From: Mucilaginibacter_A sp964236465
GTDB taxonomy: Bacteria; Bacteroidota; Bacteroidia; Sphingobacteriales; Sphingobacteriaceae
Reading direction: 5' to 3'
NCBI GenBank assembly: GCA_964236465.1
Contig: CAXSBZ010000004.1
Coordinates: 62,001 to 126,000, forward strand
DNA length: 64,000 bases
Position 1 is the stretch's first letter; each line of letters begins with the position of its first letter. The notes under the pieces are model-generated. The model was given only the letters and a program-made list of their open reading frames with translations, ran no database searches and had not been told where the DNA came from. The position numbers were made by a program, and so were the translations under genes. Shown piece by piece: positions 17,151 to 25,960 of the stretch.

Positions 17151-18032
17151 TTATCCGTTTAATGCTGCTGCACCGCTTACAATTTCTGTTAGCTCTGTGG
17201 TAATGGCTGCCTGACGCGCCTGATTGTAGGATAATTTTAATGCTTTCAATAAATCGCCTGCATTTTCGGTTGCTTTGTCCATTGCCGTCATCCTGGCACC
17301 ATGTTCAGAAGCATGAGAATCCAAAACAGCTTTGTACAACTGCACTTTGATATTTTTGGGGATCAGTTGTTCCACAATTTCTTCCTGCGATGGCTCCAAA
17401 ATATAATCTACCTGTACTGTTTTTACCGCTTCTTTTTTGTCAGGTTTGGCTACGGGCAACAATTGTTCGCTTACCACAAACTGAACCGCAGCGTTTCTGA
17501 AACGATTGTAAACCAAATCCACACGGTCATAATCACCATTTACATAACCCTGCATAATGGCTTCTGTAATCAAAGAAGTATTTTCAAAGTTTAGTTCCGT
17601 GTACAATTCATTGTTATTGCCAACCACGTTATATTTTCGGCGTTCATAATATTCCTGCGCTTTTCTACCAATAGCTACCACGGAAACATTATTTGCACGC
17701 AACTGATTGGAATAGCGGCTGGCCACCAAATTATTGGCAGCTTTGATCACATTTGTGTTAAATGCACCGGCCAAACCACGATTTGAAGTTACCGCAATAA
17801 CCAGTATCCTAACAGGCTCCCGAACCTGCATGTATGGTGAAGCAGCATCTTCTAAACTTACAGAAAGATTTGCCAGAATTTCGTTCAATTTATCTGCATA
17901 AGGACGCATTTGAACGATTGCATTCGTTGCACGCTTCAGCTTGGCCGCCGAAACCATTTTCATAGCTTTGGTGATTTGCTGCGTAGAGGATACAGACGTG
18001 ATGCGGTTTCTTACTTCTTTTAAATTGGCCAT
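17151..18032 (-). CDS. atpG: F1 ATP synthase gamma subunit
   Basis: The gamma subunit is the central rotor shaft of F1, coupling proton flow through Fo to ATP synthesis. The 293-residue protein has the conserved N-terminal helix (KEVRNRITSVSSTQQITKAMKMVSAAKL) and the C-terminal helix (ASEHGARMTAMDKATENAGDL), which pair in the shaft. It is the last gene of the operon. An acidic/Lys-rich insertion near residues 195-225 (KPDKKEAVKTVQVDY) contains one copy of the dispersed word (17415). Confidence 0.97.
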   Translation of the reverse strand: MANLKEVRNRITSVSSTQQITKAMKMVSAAKLKRATNAIVQMRPYADKLNEILANLSVSLEDAASPYMQVREPVRILVIAVTSNRGLAGAFNTNVIKAANNLVASRYSNQLRANNVSVVAIGRKAQEYYERRKYNVVGNNNELYTELNFENTSLITEAIMQGYVNGDYDRVDLVYNRFRNAAVQFVVSEQLLPVAKPDKKEAVKTVQVDYILEPSQEEIVEQLIPKNIKVQLYKAVLDSHASEHGARMTAMDKATENAGDLLKALKLSYNQARQAAITTELTEIVSGAAALNG

Positions 18033-18045
18033 TTCTTAGGGTAGA

Positions 18046-18091
18046 AAGTATCAAGTAACAAGTATTTTAAATTACTTGCAGCTTGATACTT
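18046..18091. repeat. Long palindrome between atpA and atpG
   Basis: AAGTATCAAG, TAA, CAAGTA, an 8-base loop, TACTTG, CAG, CTTGATACTT. The two arms are exactly complementary apart from a 3-base internal bulge on each side, and a further GATACTT unit follows. A strong mRNA hairpin here could protect or process the transcript between the alpha and gamma cistrons. Confidence 0.85.
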
Positions 18092-18099
18092 GATACTTA

Positions 18100-19677
18100 T
18101 TAGTTATAATTTGCGGACAATTCCTTGGCAACTGTTTCCAAAACACCTGTAATAGAATCATCCAGTTTGCCGGCTTTCAAACTGGCTAATACTTCCGGAT
18201 GTCGTAATTCTAGCTGTGTGGTAAACTCTGCTTCAAATTCCCTCACCCGGTTCACTGGTACGCTGCGCATCAGGTTTTTAGTGCCGAGATAAATAATTGC
18301 CACTTGTTTTTCAACAGGAACTGGTGAAAATTGCGGTTGTTTCAATATCTCTACGTTACGCGAACCTTTGTCCAAAACGTTTTTAGTAGAAGCATCCAAA
18401 TCCGAACCGAATTTAGAAAAAGCTTCCAACTCGCGGTATTGTGCCTGATCTAGTTTTAGTGTACCGGCTACTTTTTTCATGGATTTGATTTGCGCATTAC
18501 CACCAACCCGCGACACAGAAATACCAACGTTGATTGCCGGTCGGACACCTGCATTGAACAAATTGGATTCTAAGAAAATTTGCCCGTCTGTAATAGAAAT
18601 TACGTTAGTTGGAATATAAGCAGAAACGTCTCCGGCCTGTGTTTCGATAATAGGCAAAGCAGTTAATGAACCACCGCCTTTTACAATGCTTCGGATCGAT
18701 TCCGGCAAATCATTCATGCCTTGTGCAATGGCATCATTAGCATTGATTTTTGCAGCACGTTCCAACAAACGGGAGTGCAGATAAAACACATCACCTGGAT
18801 AAGCTTCACGGCCCGGCGGACGGCGCAGTAACAAAGATACTTCGCGATATGCCACGGCTTGTTTCGATAAATCATCATAAATAATCAGAGCCGGACGGCC
18901 GGTATCACGGAAAAATTCTCCGATTGCAGCACCGGCAAAAGGCGCAAAAAATTGCATCGGTGCCGGATCTGCTGCCGATGCGGCAACTACAATACTGTAT
19001 GGCATGGCACCATTTTCTTCCAAAACACGTACAATATTTGCAATTGTAGAATTTTTTTGGCCACAAGCTACATAGATGCAATAAACTGGTTTGCCGGCAT
19101 CATAAAATTCTTTTTGGTTGATAATCGTATCGATACAAACTGCTGTTTTACCGGTTTGCCTATCACCAATTACCAATTCCCGTTGTCCGCGGCCGATAGG
19201 GATCATCGCATCAATTGCTTTGATACCAGTTTGGAGCGGTTCATTTACCGGCTGGCGATAAATTACTCCTGGTGCTTTGCGTTCAAGCGGCATCTCGTAT
19301 GTTGTACCCGGGATTGGACCTTTGCCATCAACCGGCAAACCCAAAGTGTTTACCACGCGGCCAAGCATTCCTTCGCCAACTTTAATGGAAGCTATTTTTT
19401 TCGTTCTGCGAACCGTATCGCCTTCTTTTACTTCATCATAAGCACCCAACAAAACTACACCAACATTATCTTCTTCCAGGTTTAGCACGATGCCTTGCAA
19501 TCCGTTTTCAAATTCAACCAATTCGCCCGATTGAACTTGAGTTAAGCCATAAACGCGGGCAATCCCATCGCCGATCTGCAATACAGTACCAACTTCTTCT
19601 AACTCAGATTCTGACTTAAAGCCTGCCAGCTGCTGGCGCAGGATCGCTGAAACTTCATCTGGTCTTACATCTACCAT
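18100..19677 (-). CDS. atpA: F1 ATP synthase alpha subunit
   Basis: The alpha subunit forms the non-catalytic sites of the F1 hexamer. The 525-residue protein starts MVDVRPDEVSAILRQQL, typical of this phylum, and has the Walker A motif GDRQTGKTA and the signature PAINVGISVSRVGG. Order is N-terminal beta-barrel, nucleotide-binding domain and C-terminal helical domain. Cotranscribed with atpH upstream and atpG downstream. The atpD and atpC genes, which complete F1, are absent from this operon. Confidence 0.98.
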   Translation of the reverse strand: MVDVRPDEVSAILRQQLAGFKSESELEEVGTVLQIGDGIARVYGLTQVQSGELVEFENGLQGIVLNLEEDNVGVVLLGAYDEVKEGDTVRRTKKIASIKVGEGMLGRVVNTLGLPVDGKGPIPGTTYEMPLERKAPGVIYRQPVNEPLQTGIKAIDAMIPIGRGQRELVIGDRQTGKTAVCIDTIINQKEFYDAGKPVYCIYVACGQKNSTIANIVRVLEENGAMPYSIVVAASAADPAPMQFFAPFAGAAIGEFFRDTGRPALIIYDDLSKQAVAYREVSLLLRRPPGREAYPGDVFYLHSRLLERAAKINANDAIAQGMNDLPESIRSIVKGGGSLTALPIIETQAGDVSAYIPTNVISITDGQIFLESNLFNAGVRPAINVGISVSRVGGNAQIKSMKKVAGTLKLDQAQYRELEAFSKFGSDLDASTKNVLDKGSRNVEILKQPQFSPVPVEKQVAIIYLGTKNLMRSVPVNRVREFEAEFTTQLELRHPEVLASLKAGKLDDSITGVLETVAKELSANYN

Positions 19678-19733
19678 TTTTGAATTATTTTAACTTCTTT
19701 GTAATTAGTTCTATTTACAGAAGCAAATTTTAC

Positions 19734-19746
19734 ATGCTTCTTTTAC
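19734..19746 (-). repeat. Dispersed repeat word, single copy
   Basis: ATGCTTCTTTTAC in the 108-bp spacer between atpH and atpA, within the operon. Confidence 0.75.
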
Positions 19747-19785
19747 ATTATATTTTTTCGATTTCTGTTGACAAAAGCAATTGGT

Positions 19786-20343
19786 TTAAACCAGTTCTGC
19801 AGCAGTTTTTTGGGCGAAATCTTTTTTAAGTTTATTCAATGTGCTAGAAATGCTGGTATCAAACTGGCGATCTCCAACAGTTAAAATAAAGCCTCCTATC
19901 AGTTTCGGATCTATTTTTTCTTCCAGAATTGCCGTACCGTTAGTTGCTTTGTCAATTATTGCAATCACATTTGCACGATTGACATCTGATAGCGGTACAG
20001 CCGAAACGATTACTGCTTTTACGATATTTTTTTTGAAATTGTATTGTTCCACAAACTCTTTTGCGGTATCATACAATATTTCAGAACGCATTTTGGCAAC
20101 CATGATCTTAAAAAAACCTAAAGTAGCCGGCTGTACTTTGCCTGTAAAGATATCTGACAGTATGATCGCTTTTTTTGAAGGGGAAACAATCGGGTTTCGC
20201 AAAACAGCATTTAGCGTATTATTATTCCGTAGTGTCTGTACAAATAAAACCATATCGCTTTTTATTGCTTCCAGCTGGTTTTGCTCTTCAGCAAGATCAA
20301 TCAGGGATTTGGCATATCTTGTGGCTACTTTATACTCAGACAT
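19786..20343 (-). CDS. atpH: F1 ATP synthase delta subunit
   Basis: The delta subunit links the alpha3beta3 head to the peripheral stalk. The 185-residue protein shows the conserved N-terminal start (VATRYAKSLIDLAEEQNQLE) and the C-terminal signature GTAILEEKIDPKLIGGFILTVGDRQFD, split here for length. It lies between atpF and atpA, in the usual order b-delta-alpha-gamma. Confidence 0.95.
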   Translation of the reverse strand: MSEYKVATRYAKSLIDLAEEQNQLEAIKSDMVLFVQTLRNNNTLNAVLRNPIVSPSKKAIILSDIFTGKVQPATLGFFKIMVAKMRSEILYDTAKEFVEQYNFKKNIVKAVIVSAVPLSDVNRANVIAIIDKATNGTAILEEKIDPKLIGGFILTVGDRQFDTSISSTLNKLKKDFAQKTAAELV

Positions 20344-20370
20344 TATTGGTTAATATATTTATTATTACTA

Positions 20371-20498
20371 AGAGCCTATTTAAATTTTGTTTGATCTATT
20401 TTCTGATACTTCTTTTACCGCCTAAAAAACGGCAAGTATTTGTTTTTGATTTGTTTGAATTAGAACCAATACCAATTTTTATACGATAAAAGAAGCAT
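20371..20498. repeat. About 128-bp repeat A, with inverted dispersed words
   Basis: The block begins AGAGCCTATTTAAATTTTG, contains ATACTTCTTTTACC at 20406-20419 followed by GCCTAAAAA, and ends with GATAAAAGAAGCAT (20485-20498) after CAATTTTTATAC. A second block at 53996-54122 has the same order of features and a closely similar left end. It separates atpF from atpH. Confidence 0.75.
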
Positions 20499-20537
20499 TA
20501 GCAATATGTTTTGTATTAATTTAAACAATATCTAAAC

Positions 20538-21032
20538 TCAGTTCAACTTCACTTCTTTCAAAAGATCAGTTACCAGTGCATCCTGCTTTTGTTTATCTTC
20601 AAACTGCTTGCGCAACACTTTTTCTGCTATATCCAAAGAAAGTGTAGATATCTGGTTTTTTACGTCGGCCATAGCAATTGCTTTTTGGCTGTTGATTTCA
20701 ATTTTTGCTTTTTCAATCAACTTATTACCTTCAATATGTGCAGCATTCTTTGCTTCGCTGATAATTTGATCTTTTACCTGTTTAGCTTCTTTCAAAATCA
20801 GATCACGTTCTGCACGGGCTTGTTTAAGCAATTGCTCGTTTTCATTGGTTAAGCGCGCCATTTCATCTTTTGCAGCTTCTGCTTTAAACAAGGCGTCTTC
20901 GATTGAGCGTTCTCTCTCGCCAATAGCACCCATTATTGGTTTCCAGGCAAATCTGGCCAATAGAAAGAACAGGATTAAAAACGATAATGCCGTCCAGAAT
21001 ACTAAGCCAATTTCGGGGGTTACTAATTCCAT
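20538..21032 (-). CDS. atpF: Fo ATP synthase b subunit
   Basis: The b subunit forms the peripheral stalk that keeps the F1 head from turning. The 164-residue protein has one N-terminal membrane helix (IGLVFWTALSFLILFFLLARFAW) followed by a long charged coiled-coil ending in ADVKNQISTLSLDIAEKVL, typical of the family. Found between atpE and atpH. Confidence 0.96.
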   Translation of the reverse strand: MELVTPEIGLVFWTALSFLILFFLLARFAWKPIMGAIGERERSIEDALFKAEAAKDEMARLTNENEQLLKQARAERDLILKEAKQVKDQIISEAKNAAHIEGNKLIEKAKIEINSQKAIAMADVKNQISTLSLDIAEKVLRKQFEDKQKQDALVTDLLKEVKLN

Positions 21033-21110
21033 ATCTTATTAAAAATTAACCGATTGAATAAAAACTGACCAGTTGCCAAACGCAGCTGATCAGTTGAAAT
21101 TAAAAATAGC

Positions 21111-21329
21111 TTATTTAGGGTTGTTACCCAAGAAAGCCACTACCACACCAAATAAAGCAGCACCTTCAATCAAGGCAGCCGCGATAATCATGGCAGTTTG
21201 AATTTTTCCTGAAGCTTCAGGCTGGCGGGCAATACCTTCCATGGCTTTGCCACCTACTTGTCCGATGCCAATACCTGCACCGATAACAGCTAAACCTGCA
21301 CCAATTGCAGCAATACTTCCAGTCATCAT
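21111..21329 (-). CDS. atpE: Fo ATP synthase c subunit
   Basis: The c subunit makes the rotor ring that carries ions across the membrane. It is a 72-residue hairpin of two membrane helices. The ion-binding carboxylate is Glu55 in AALIEGAALFG. The residue after it is Gly rather than the Ser of Na+-binding rings, so the ring probably binds H+ (an inference from known ligand sets). The loop RQPE between helices contacts gamma. A second Met directly follows the first, leaving the start uncertain by one codon. Confidence 0.97.
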   Translation of the reverse strand: MMTGSIAAIGAGLAVIGAGIGIGQVGGKAMEGIARQPEASGKIQTAMIIAAALIEGAALFGVVVAFLGNNPK

Positions 21330-21372
21330 TGTTAAAAATTAAAGTTAAATATAATATATAGTTGTTTACAAT

Positions 21373-22470
21373 TTAATAGTGATGCTCTTCGGTAGCTGTG
21401 CCGATAAATAGTGCCGTAAGCAAGGTAAAAATAAAAGCCTGAAGTAATGCTACCAGCAGTTCCAGTACATCCATAAATACCACAAAAGCAACAGAAACCG
21501 GCGCAATAGCAATTGATTTAAAAACAAAAATCAATGATATTAAGCTAAGCACAATAATGTGTCCTGCCGTTATATTGGCAAATAAACGGATCATCAAAGC
21601 AAAAGGGCGCGAAATAATACCTACCAACTCTACCGGCCACATGATTGGGTACAGCCACCACGGTACATCCGGTGCAAAAATATGTTTCCAGTAATATTTA
21701 TTTCCATTCACGTTCACCACGATCATTACAATTATAGCCAACACAAATGTTACCGCAATATTACCGGTCAAATTAGCACCACCCGGAAAAATAGGCACTA
21801 AACCGAGCATATTATTGATCCATATAAAAAAAAAAATCGTTAACAAAAGCGGCATATAACGTTCGTATTTATAGCCAATATTTGGTCTGGCAATATCGTC
21901 TCTGACGAAAACAATCACCGGTTCTATAAAAGACTGAAACCCTTTGGGTGCCTTGCCATGCCTTTTTTTGTAGGAAGCAGCAACACTCAGAAAAACAATC
22001 AGCAAGATAATGATTGATAACCAAAGCGATATAATGTTTTTAGTGATGGAAAAATCTGTAAACCTGGTACTGAAGTTGAACATATTGGCACCCGCACTAT
22101 GCACACCGTTTTCGATGATTTGAACTTTATCTTCTACAAGCCTATAAGTATGATATTTGCCTGTATAGGTTTTTTTACCATGATCAAAAACTGCTGATGA
22201 AAATGTTTCCAAACCTTTGTCCGTGTATAGGATTACAGGAAGCGGGATAGAAGTTGTGCCCCACAAATGCCAGTAATGAGAATCTGCAATATGTTCTAAA
22301 ATCGCCTTGCCCGGATCGTAGGCTTCGTGTTCAGCTACTGGTTTTTCAGTAGAAAAATCTGCAACAGTAGCAAAACTTTTACAAGCGATCAAAGCGAAAA
22401 AAACGCTTAAAAATACAATGTATGTAGTTCGTTTTATTTTAAAAATGCGGGTAGAATCAATCCAATGCAC
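21373..22470 (-). CDS. atpB: Fo ATP synthase a subunit
   Basis: The a subunit forms the two half-channels for protons beside the c ring. The 365-residue protein is longer than the enterobacterial form because of a periplasmic N-terminal extension (residues about 35-140, with PGKAILEHIADSHYWHLWG), typical of this phylum, after a signal-like helix. Conserved functional helices are visible, with the essential Arg expected in RPFALMIRLFANITAGH. The start is a GTG, 5 bp after the stop of the upstream gene; no other start fits the N-terminal signal. Confidence 0.96.
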   Translation of the reverse strand: MHWIDSTRIFKIKRTTYIVFLSVFFALIACKSFATVADFSTEKPVAEHEAYDPGKAILEHIADSHYWHLWGTTSIPLPVILYTDKGLETFSSAVFDHGKKTYTGKYHTYRLVEDKVQIIENGVHSAGANMFNFSTRFTDFSITKNIISLWLSIIILLIVFLSVAASYKKRHGKAPKGFQSFIEPVIVFVRDDIARPNIGYKYERYMPLLLTIFFFIWINNMLGLVPIFPGGANLTGNIAVTFVLAIIVMIVVNVNGNKYYWKHIFAPDVPWWLYPIMWPVELVGIISRPFALMIRLFANITAGHIIVLSLISLIFVFKSIAIAPVSVAFVVFMDVLELLVALLQAFIFTLLTALFIGTATEEHHY

Positions 22471-22475
22471 GTTTT

Positions 22476-22859
22476 TTACTTTTGGTTTTGGAGGCGCAAA
22501 TTACGCAATAGTGTGCTAATTTCAAAGACAGTATTTAATATATAGAGATAAAAAAAGTTGGCTACAAAGTGTGCAGCATTCACCTGATTATGGCTGATAT
22601 AAATTACCACAAAAAACAGGCAAACTAACATTTTAACAACTGTAGCAATTAAGAATATTTGTGTACCGGCCATACTGCTTTTTTTATTGCCTAAAAAACA
22701 GGAAACACAAATAAGCAGCGTGAGCAAACTGAAAAGTATAAACAGTTTCCAGAAACCCGGAATTAAATATACCGGGTTAAATAATTGTAACAGCACAGCC
22801 GGCGCAGCCGTAATCAACACAAAAACAATAAATAAAAAAGCAAACTGTTTAAGCTTCAA
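22476..22859 (-). CDS. AtpI-like membrane protein of the ATP synthase operon
   Basis: A 127-residue protein with four predicted membrane helices, placed between atpZ and atpB. AtpI-type proteins in this position help assemble the c ring in other bacteria. The sequence is not diagnostic, so the role is inferred from location and topology. The start is a TTG overlapping the upstream stop by 4 bp. Confidence 0.7.
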   Translation of the reverse strand: MKLKQFAFLFIVFVLITAAPAVLLQLFNPVYLIPGFWKLFILFSLLTLLICVSCFLGNKKSSMAGTQIFLIATVVKMLVCLFFVVIYISHNQVNAAHFVANFFYLYILNTVFEISTLLRNLRLQNQK

Positions 22860-23041
22860 CTTTTAAATGATTTGAAAACGATATATAAAGAAACAAACAC
22901 ACCAGCAAGCGATAAAATTGCCGTAACCCATTGTACTTGGTGGTGCAGATACTGGTCGGTTTTATAGCCTGCAAATGTAAATAAGCTGATAATGACAACC
23001 ATTTGGATGCCCAGGCCGCTGTATTTGATATAGTTGTTCAT
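22856..23041 (-). CDS. atpZ: AtpZ-like small membrane protein
   Basis: With the ATG at 23041 this is a 61-residue protein with two membrane helices (GIQMVVIISLFTFAGYKTDQYL and VTAILSLAGVFVSLYIVFK). The GxQM...G...D pattern resembles AtpZ/AtpI-Q proteins encoded at the front of F-type ATP synthase operons, where they assist Fo assembly. The longer frame adding 13 residues has no support. It is the first gene of the operon, with sprE divergent upstream. Confidence 0.8.
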   Translation of the reverse strand: MNNYIKYSGLGIQMVVIISLFTFAGYKTDQYLHHQVQWVTAILSLAGVFVSLYIVFKSFKS

Positions 23042-23173
23042 AAATAATCGTGTTTGCAGAAATAGATTTTGTGGTTTCAAAATTAGGTAACAGAAATGAT
23101 TTTTCAGTAGTTTGGCATTTGATTGATCTTCTGATGATACTTCAACATAAAAAATTAAAGATACTTTCCTTTG

Positions 23174-25960
23174 ATGCGCTTCAGCTTGGTTAAGATACTG
23201 TTTTTATGCCTGTTTTTTTTGCTGATGATTGGCGGCTGCTCGTTGGAAAAAGAAAGCGGCTTTAACCGCAGGATGCAAAATTTGACGGCGCATTACAACA
23301 TCCTGTTTAATGCCCGGCAAATTATCCTGCAAAAAGAAGCATTGATGGCGCAGGTTTATGCAGATGATTTTTCCGAAATTTTGAGCGTTTACCAGGATAC
23401 GATTGCCAAAACGGCGGCCAGCAGCAAAGAGTTGGATGCCGTAACCACGCGCGCCAACACGATCATCAACTTTAAAGAGCAAAGCCATTACATTGGCGAT
23501 GCTTACTTTTTGATTGGCCAGGCCAATTATCTTAGCAGTAATTATTTTGATGCCACAGAGTTTTTTGATTACGTGGTCCGCTCCTTTCCCGAAAATAAAG
23601 AACTGGACCGAACAGCTTTAGCCTGGAAAGCGCGCTCGCTGATGAAACTGAATCAGCCCAAAAAAGCTTCCGCAGTTTTGGATACTGCAAGGCTTTTGTT
23701 TGATGCTAAAAAAGCTTCTGCGGAAGAAATTACCGGCGCAGATTTACAATATAATATTGATGCAGGAAATTACGATCAGGCGGAAAAACTGGCTGTGCAA
23801 GCAGTGGATCTGGCAAGCGATAAATTTAGGCGCATCCGCTGGACTTTCATCCTGGCGCAGTTGCAGGAAGCTAATAAAAAACCTGCCGATGCTTACAAAT
23901 CCTATTCTAAAGTGGTGCACAGCAATGCTTCTTTTGAGCTTGCTTTTAATGCGACACTGAACAGTTTGCGGATTGAGGAAAAGCAGGACGGGCAGCCGAC
24001 CGACCGGACCACGCGCTTACGCACGTTGCTGAAAGATGATAAAAACCTGGATTTTATCGATCAGATTTATTTCCAGATGGGCGAAGCGGCTTTGGCATCG
24101 CAAAAAATTGATCCGGCGATTATAAATTATAAATTGTCTGTTAAAAACAGTACGCGCAACCAGAAGCAAAAAGGTTTGTCTTACCTGCGCTTGGCCGACA
24201 TCAACTTTAAATACAAAACAGATTATATCCAGGCCAAAAAATATTACGACAGCACGTTGCTCAACCTGCCGCCTTCTTATCCAGGCTATCAGCAAATCCT
24301 GAAAAAAGCCAATAATTTGCAGTTGCTGGCCAGTCGTTTTCAAATTATTGCACAGCAGGACACGCTGCAAGCTTTAGCTAAAATGAATGCAGCAGACCGG
24401 ACGGCGCGGATAAACTTGATGGTTGATCAGCAGGTGATCCAACAAGAAAATGCACCAGTGCGCATCAACCCAACCATCAATACCGGCAATGTAATCACAA
24501 CGGTCAACAGAAGCTCCAATTCATTCTACTTTTACAATCCCGAAGCGGTAAACCAGGGTTTGTACAGTTTTTTAATGGTTTGGGGGAAACGCCGGCTGGA
24601 GGATAATTGGCGTATCAGTTCGCGCACGGTGGCTACGGTCAACAATAATCCCAACAGCGTTTCCGATCCTGATGTGGTGCAAGCCGTACAGGCTCCGCAA
24701 CTGTCTTCGCCGGGCGCAGCTACTTTTAAGCAGCAACTAATTAATAGCATTCCGCTTACACCGGTGTTGCTACAGCAATCCAACAATATTATTTTTAATG
24801 CTTATGCGGATATCGCCGGTTTTTATAAAGATATTTTGGCTGATAATACTGAGTCCATCAACACGTATGAATATTTGCTGAAACGTTTTCCGGAGAATAA
24901 TAATCTGCCTGTGATTTATTACAGCTTGTACCGTTTGTATACGGATGAGCACAACCAACCGCAAGCCGAAAAATACCGGAACCTGTTGCTGAAAAACTAC
25001 CCGCAAACGCAGTATGCCAAAATTATCCTCGACCCAGAATACGGCAAAAAAATGCTGACAAACGATGCACAGCAAAATACTTTTTATAATAATGTGTATG
25101 ATTTTTACCGCAAGCGGCAATACGATCAGGTAATTGCGCGGACGGACTCGGCTCTAAAAATCAATCCGCAAAATAAACAGGCTGCACAATTGGCTTATTT
25201 AAAAACAATTGCGCTGGGCCATCAGCAAAAATTGGAACCTTTTCAGCAGGAATTGCAGCAAATTGCTACACAATACCCAGATGACCGCCTGGTTACGCCT
25301 CTGGTAAAGCAACATTTACTTTTTATTGCAGCCAACCATGATGTGATTGCTGCCCGGCCTTTTGCATTGATTGATAGCGATCCCAACGAAATCCCATTTT
25401 CGCAGGAACGGTTTATGCACCAGTCAATTGCTTCTTCAAATCCTGTTTCGGCACCTGTTCAGTCGGTTGCGCCTCCGGTTTTATCGGCAGCAAAAAATAG
25501 TTCGGTTATTACGCCAACATCTTCAACTTTAAATAACAAGCTACAAATTTCGCTTCCAAACAACACCAAAAATAGTACGATAAAAGAAGCATCGGGTATT
25601 TTCAACTTGGCAGACAGTACGGAAATTTATTTTGTGGTAAACGTAAAAGGTTTTAACAATCTGGCTCCTTCGCGCTTTGGTATCGGGCAGTTTAACCGCG
25701 CCAATTACCCGGATACGCCGCTCAAACATCAGCTGAAAGAAGTAGGACAAAGCAACCAACTCATTTATACCGGCCGTTTTTATTCTGTGGGAGAAGCAAA
25801 AAATTATGCGCGCCGGATTGTGCCGCTTTTGCCTGAAATTATGAAAGTTCCGGCAGAGAAATATAATTTCTTTATTATCAGCCGGAAAAATCTGGATAAA
25901 TTAGCGAACTCAAAATTGCTCGACAGTTATTTTGAGTTTTATCAAACTAATTATCTCTGA
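23174..25960 (+). CDS. sprE: SprE/PorW-type TPR lipoprotein of the type IX secretion system
   Basis: SprE (PorW in Porphyromonas) is a large TPR lipoprotein required for T9SS function and gliding. The 928-residue protein has a lipobox (MIGGC, Cys22) and opens with the family pattern NRRMQNLTAHYNILFNARQI. TPR-like helix pairs run through residues about 100-400 and 520-650 (YFLIGQANYLSSNYFDATEFF, YEYLLKRFP). The C-terminal 150 residues hold a separate small domain (IYFVVNVKGFNN...). The stop overlaps the start of the PBP1A gene (TGATG). Copies of the dispersed word are at 23195, 23925 and 25579. Confidence 0.85.
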   Translation: MRFSLVKILFLCLFFLLMIGGCSLEKESGFNRRMQNLTAHYNILFNARQIILQKEALMAQVYADDFSEILSVYQDTIAKTAASSKELDAVTTRANTIINFKEQSHYIGDAYFLIGQANYLSSNYFDATEFFDYVVRSFPENKELDRTALAWKARSLMKLNQPKKASAVLDTARLLFDAKKASAEEITGADLQYNIDAGNYDQAEKLAVQAVDLASDKFRRIRWTFILAQLQEANKKPADAYKSYSKVVHSNASFELAFNATLNSLRIEEKQDGQPTDRTTRLRTLLKDDKNLDFIDQIYFQMGEAALASQKIDPAIINYKLSVKNSTRNQKQKGLSYLRLADINFKYKTDYIQAKKYYDSTLLNLPPSYPGYQQILKKANNLQLLASRFQIIAQQDTLQALAKMNAADRTARINLMVDQQVIQQENAPVRINPTINTGNVITTVNRSSNSFYFYNPEAVNQGLYSFLMVWGKRRLEDNWRISSRTVATVNNNPNSVSDPDVVQAVQAPQLSSPGAATFKQQLINSIPLTPVLLQQSNNIIFNAYADIAGFYKDILADNTESINTYEYLLKRFPENNNLPVIYYSLYRLYTDEHNQPQAEKYRNLLLKNYPQTQYAKIILDPEYGKKMLTNDAQQNTFYNNVYDFYRKRQYDQVIARTDSALKINPQNKQAAQLAYLKTIALGHQQKLEPFQQELQQIATQYPDDRLVTPLVKQHLLFIAANHDVIAARPFALIDSDPNEIPFSQERFMHQSIASSNPVSAPVQSVAPPVLSAAKNSSVITPTSSTLNNKLQISLPNNTKNSTIKEASGIFNLADSTEIYFVVNVKGFNNLAPSRFGIGQFNRANYPDTPLKHQLKEVGQSNQLIYTGRFYSVGEAKNYARRIVPLLPEIMKVPAEKYNFFIISRKNLDKLANSKLLDSYFEFYQTNYL

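Noticed and set aside
18952..19485. 177-residue frame on plus strand
   Set aside because: Antisense to atpA and Cys-rich by frame effect.
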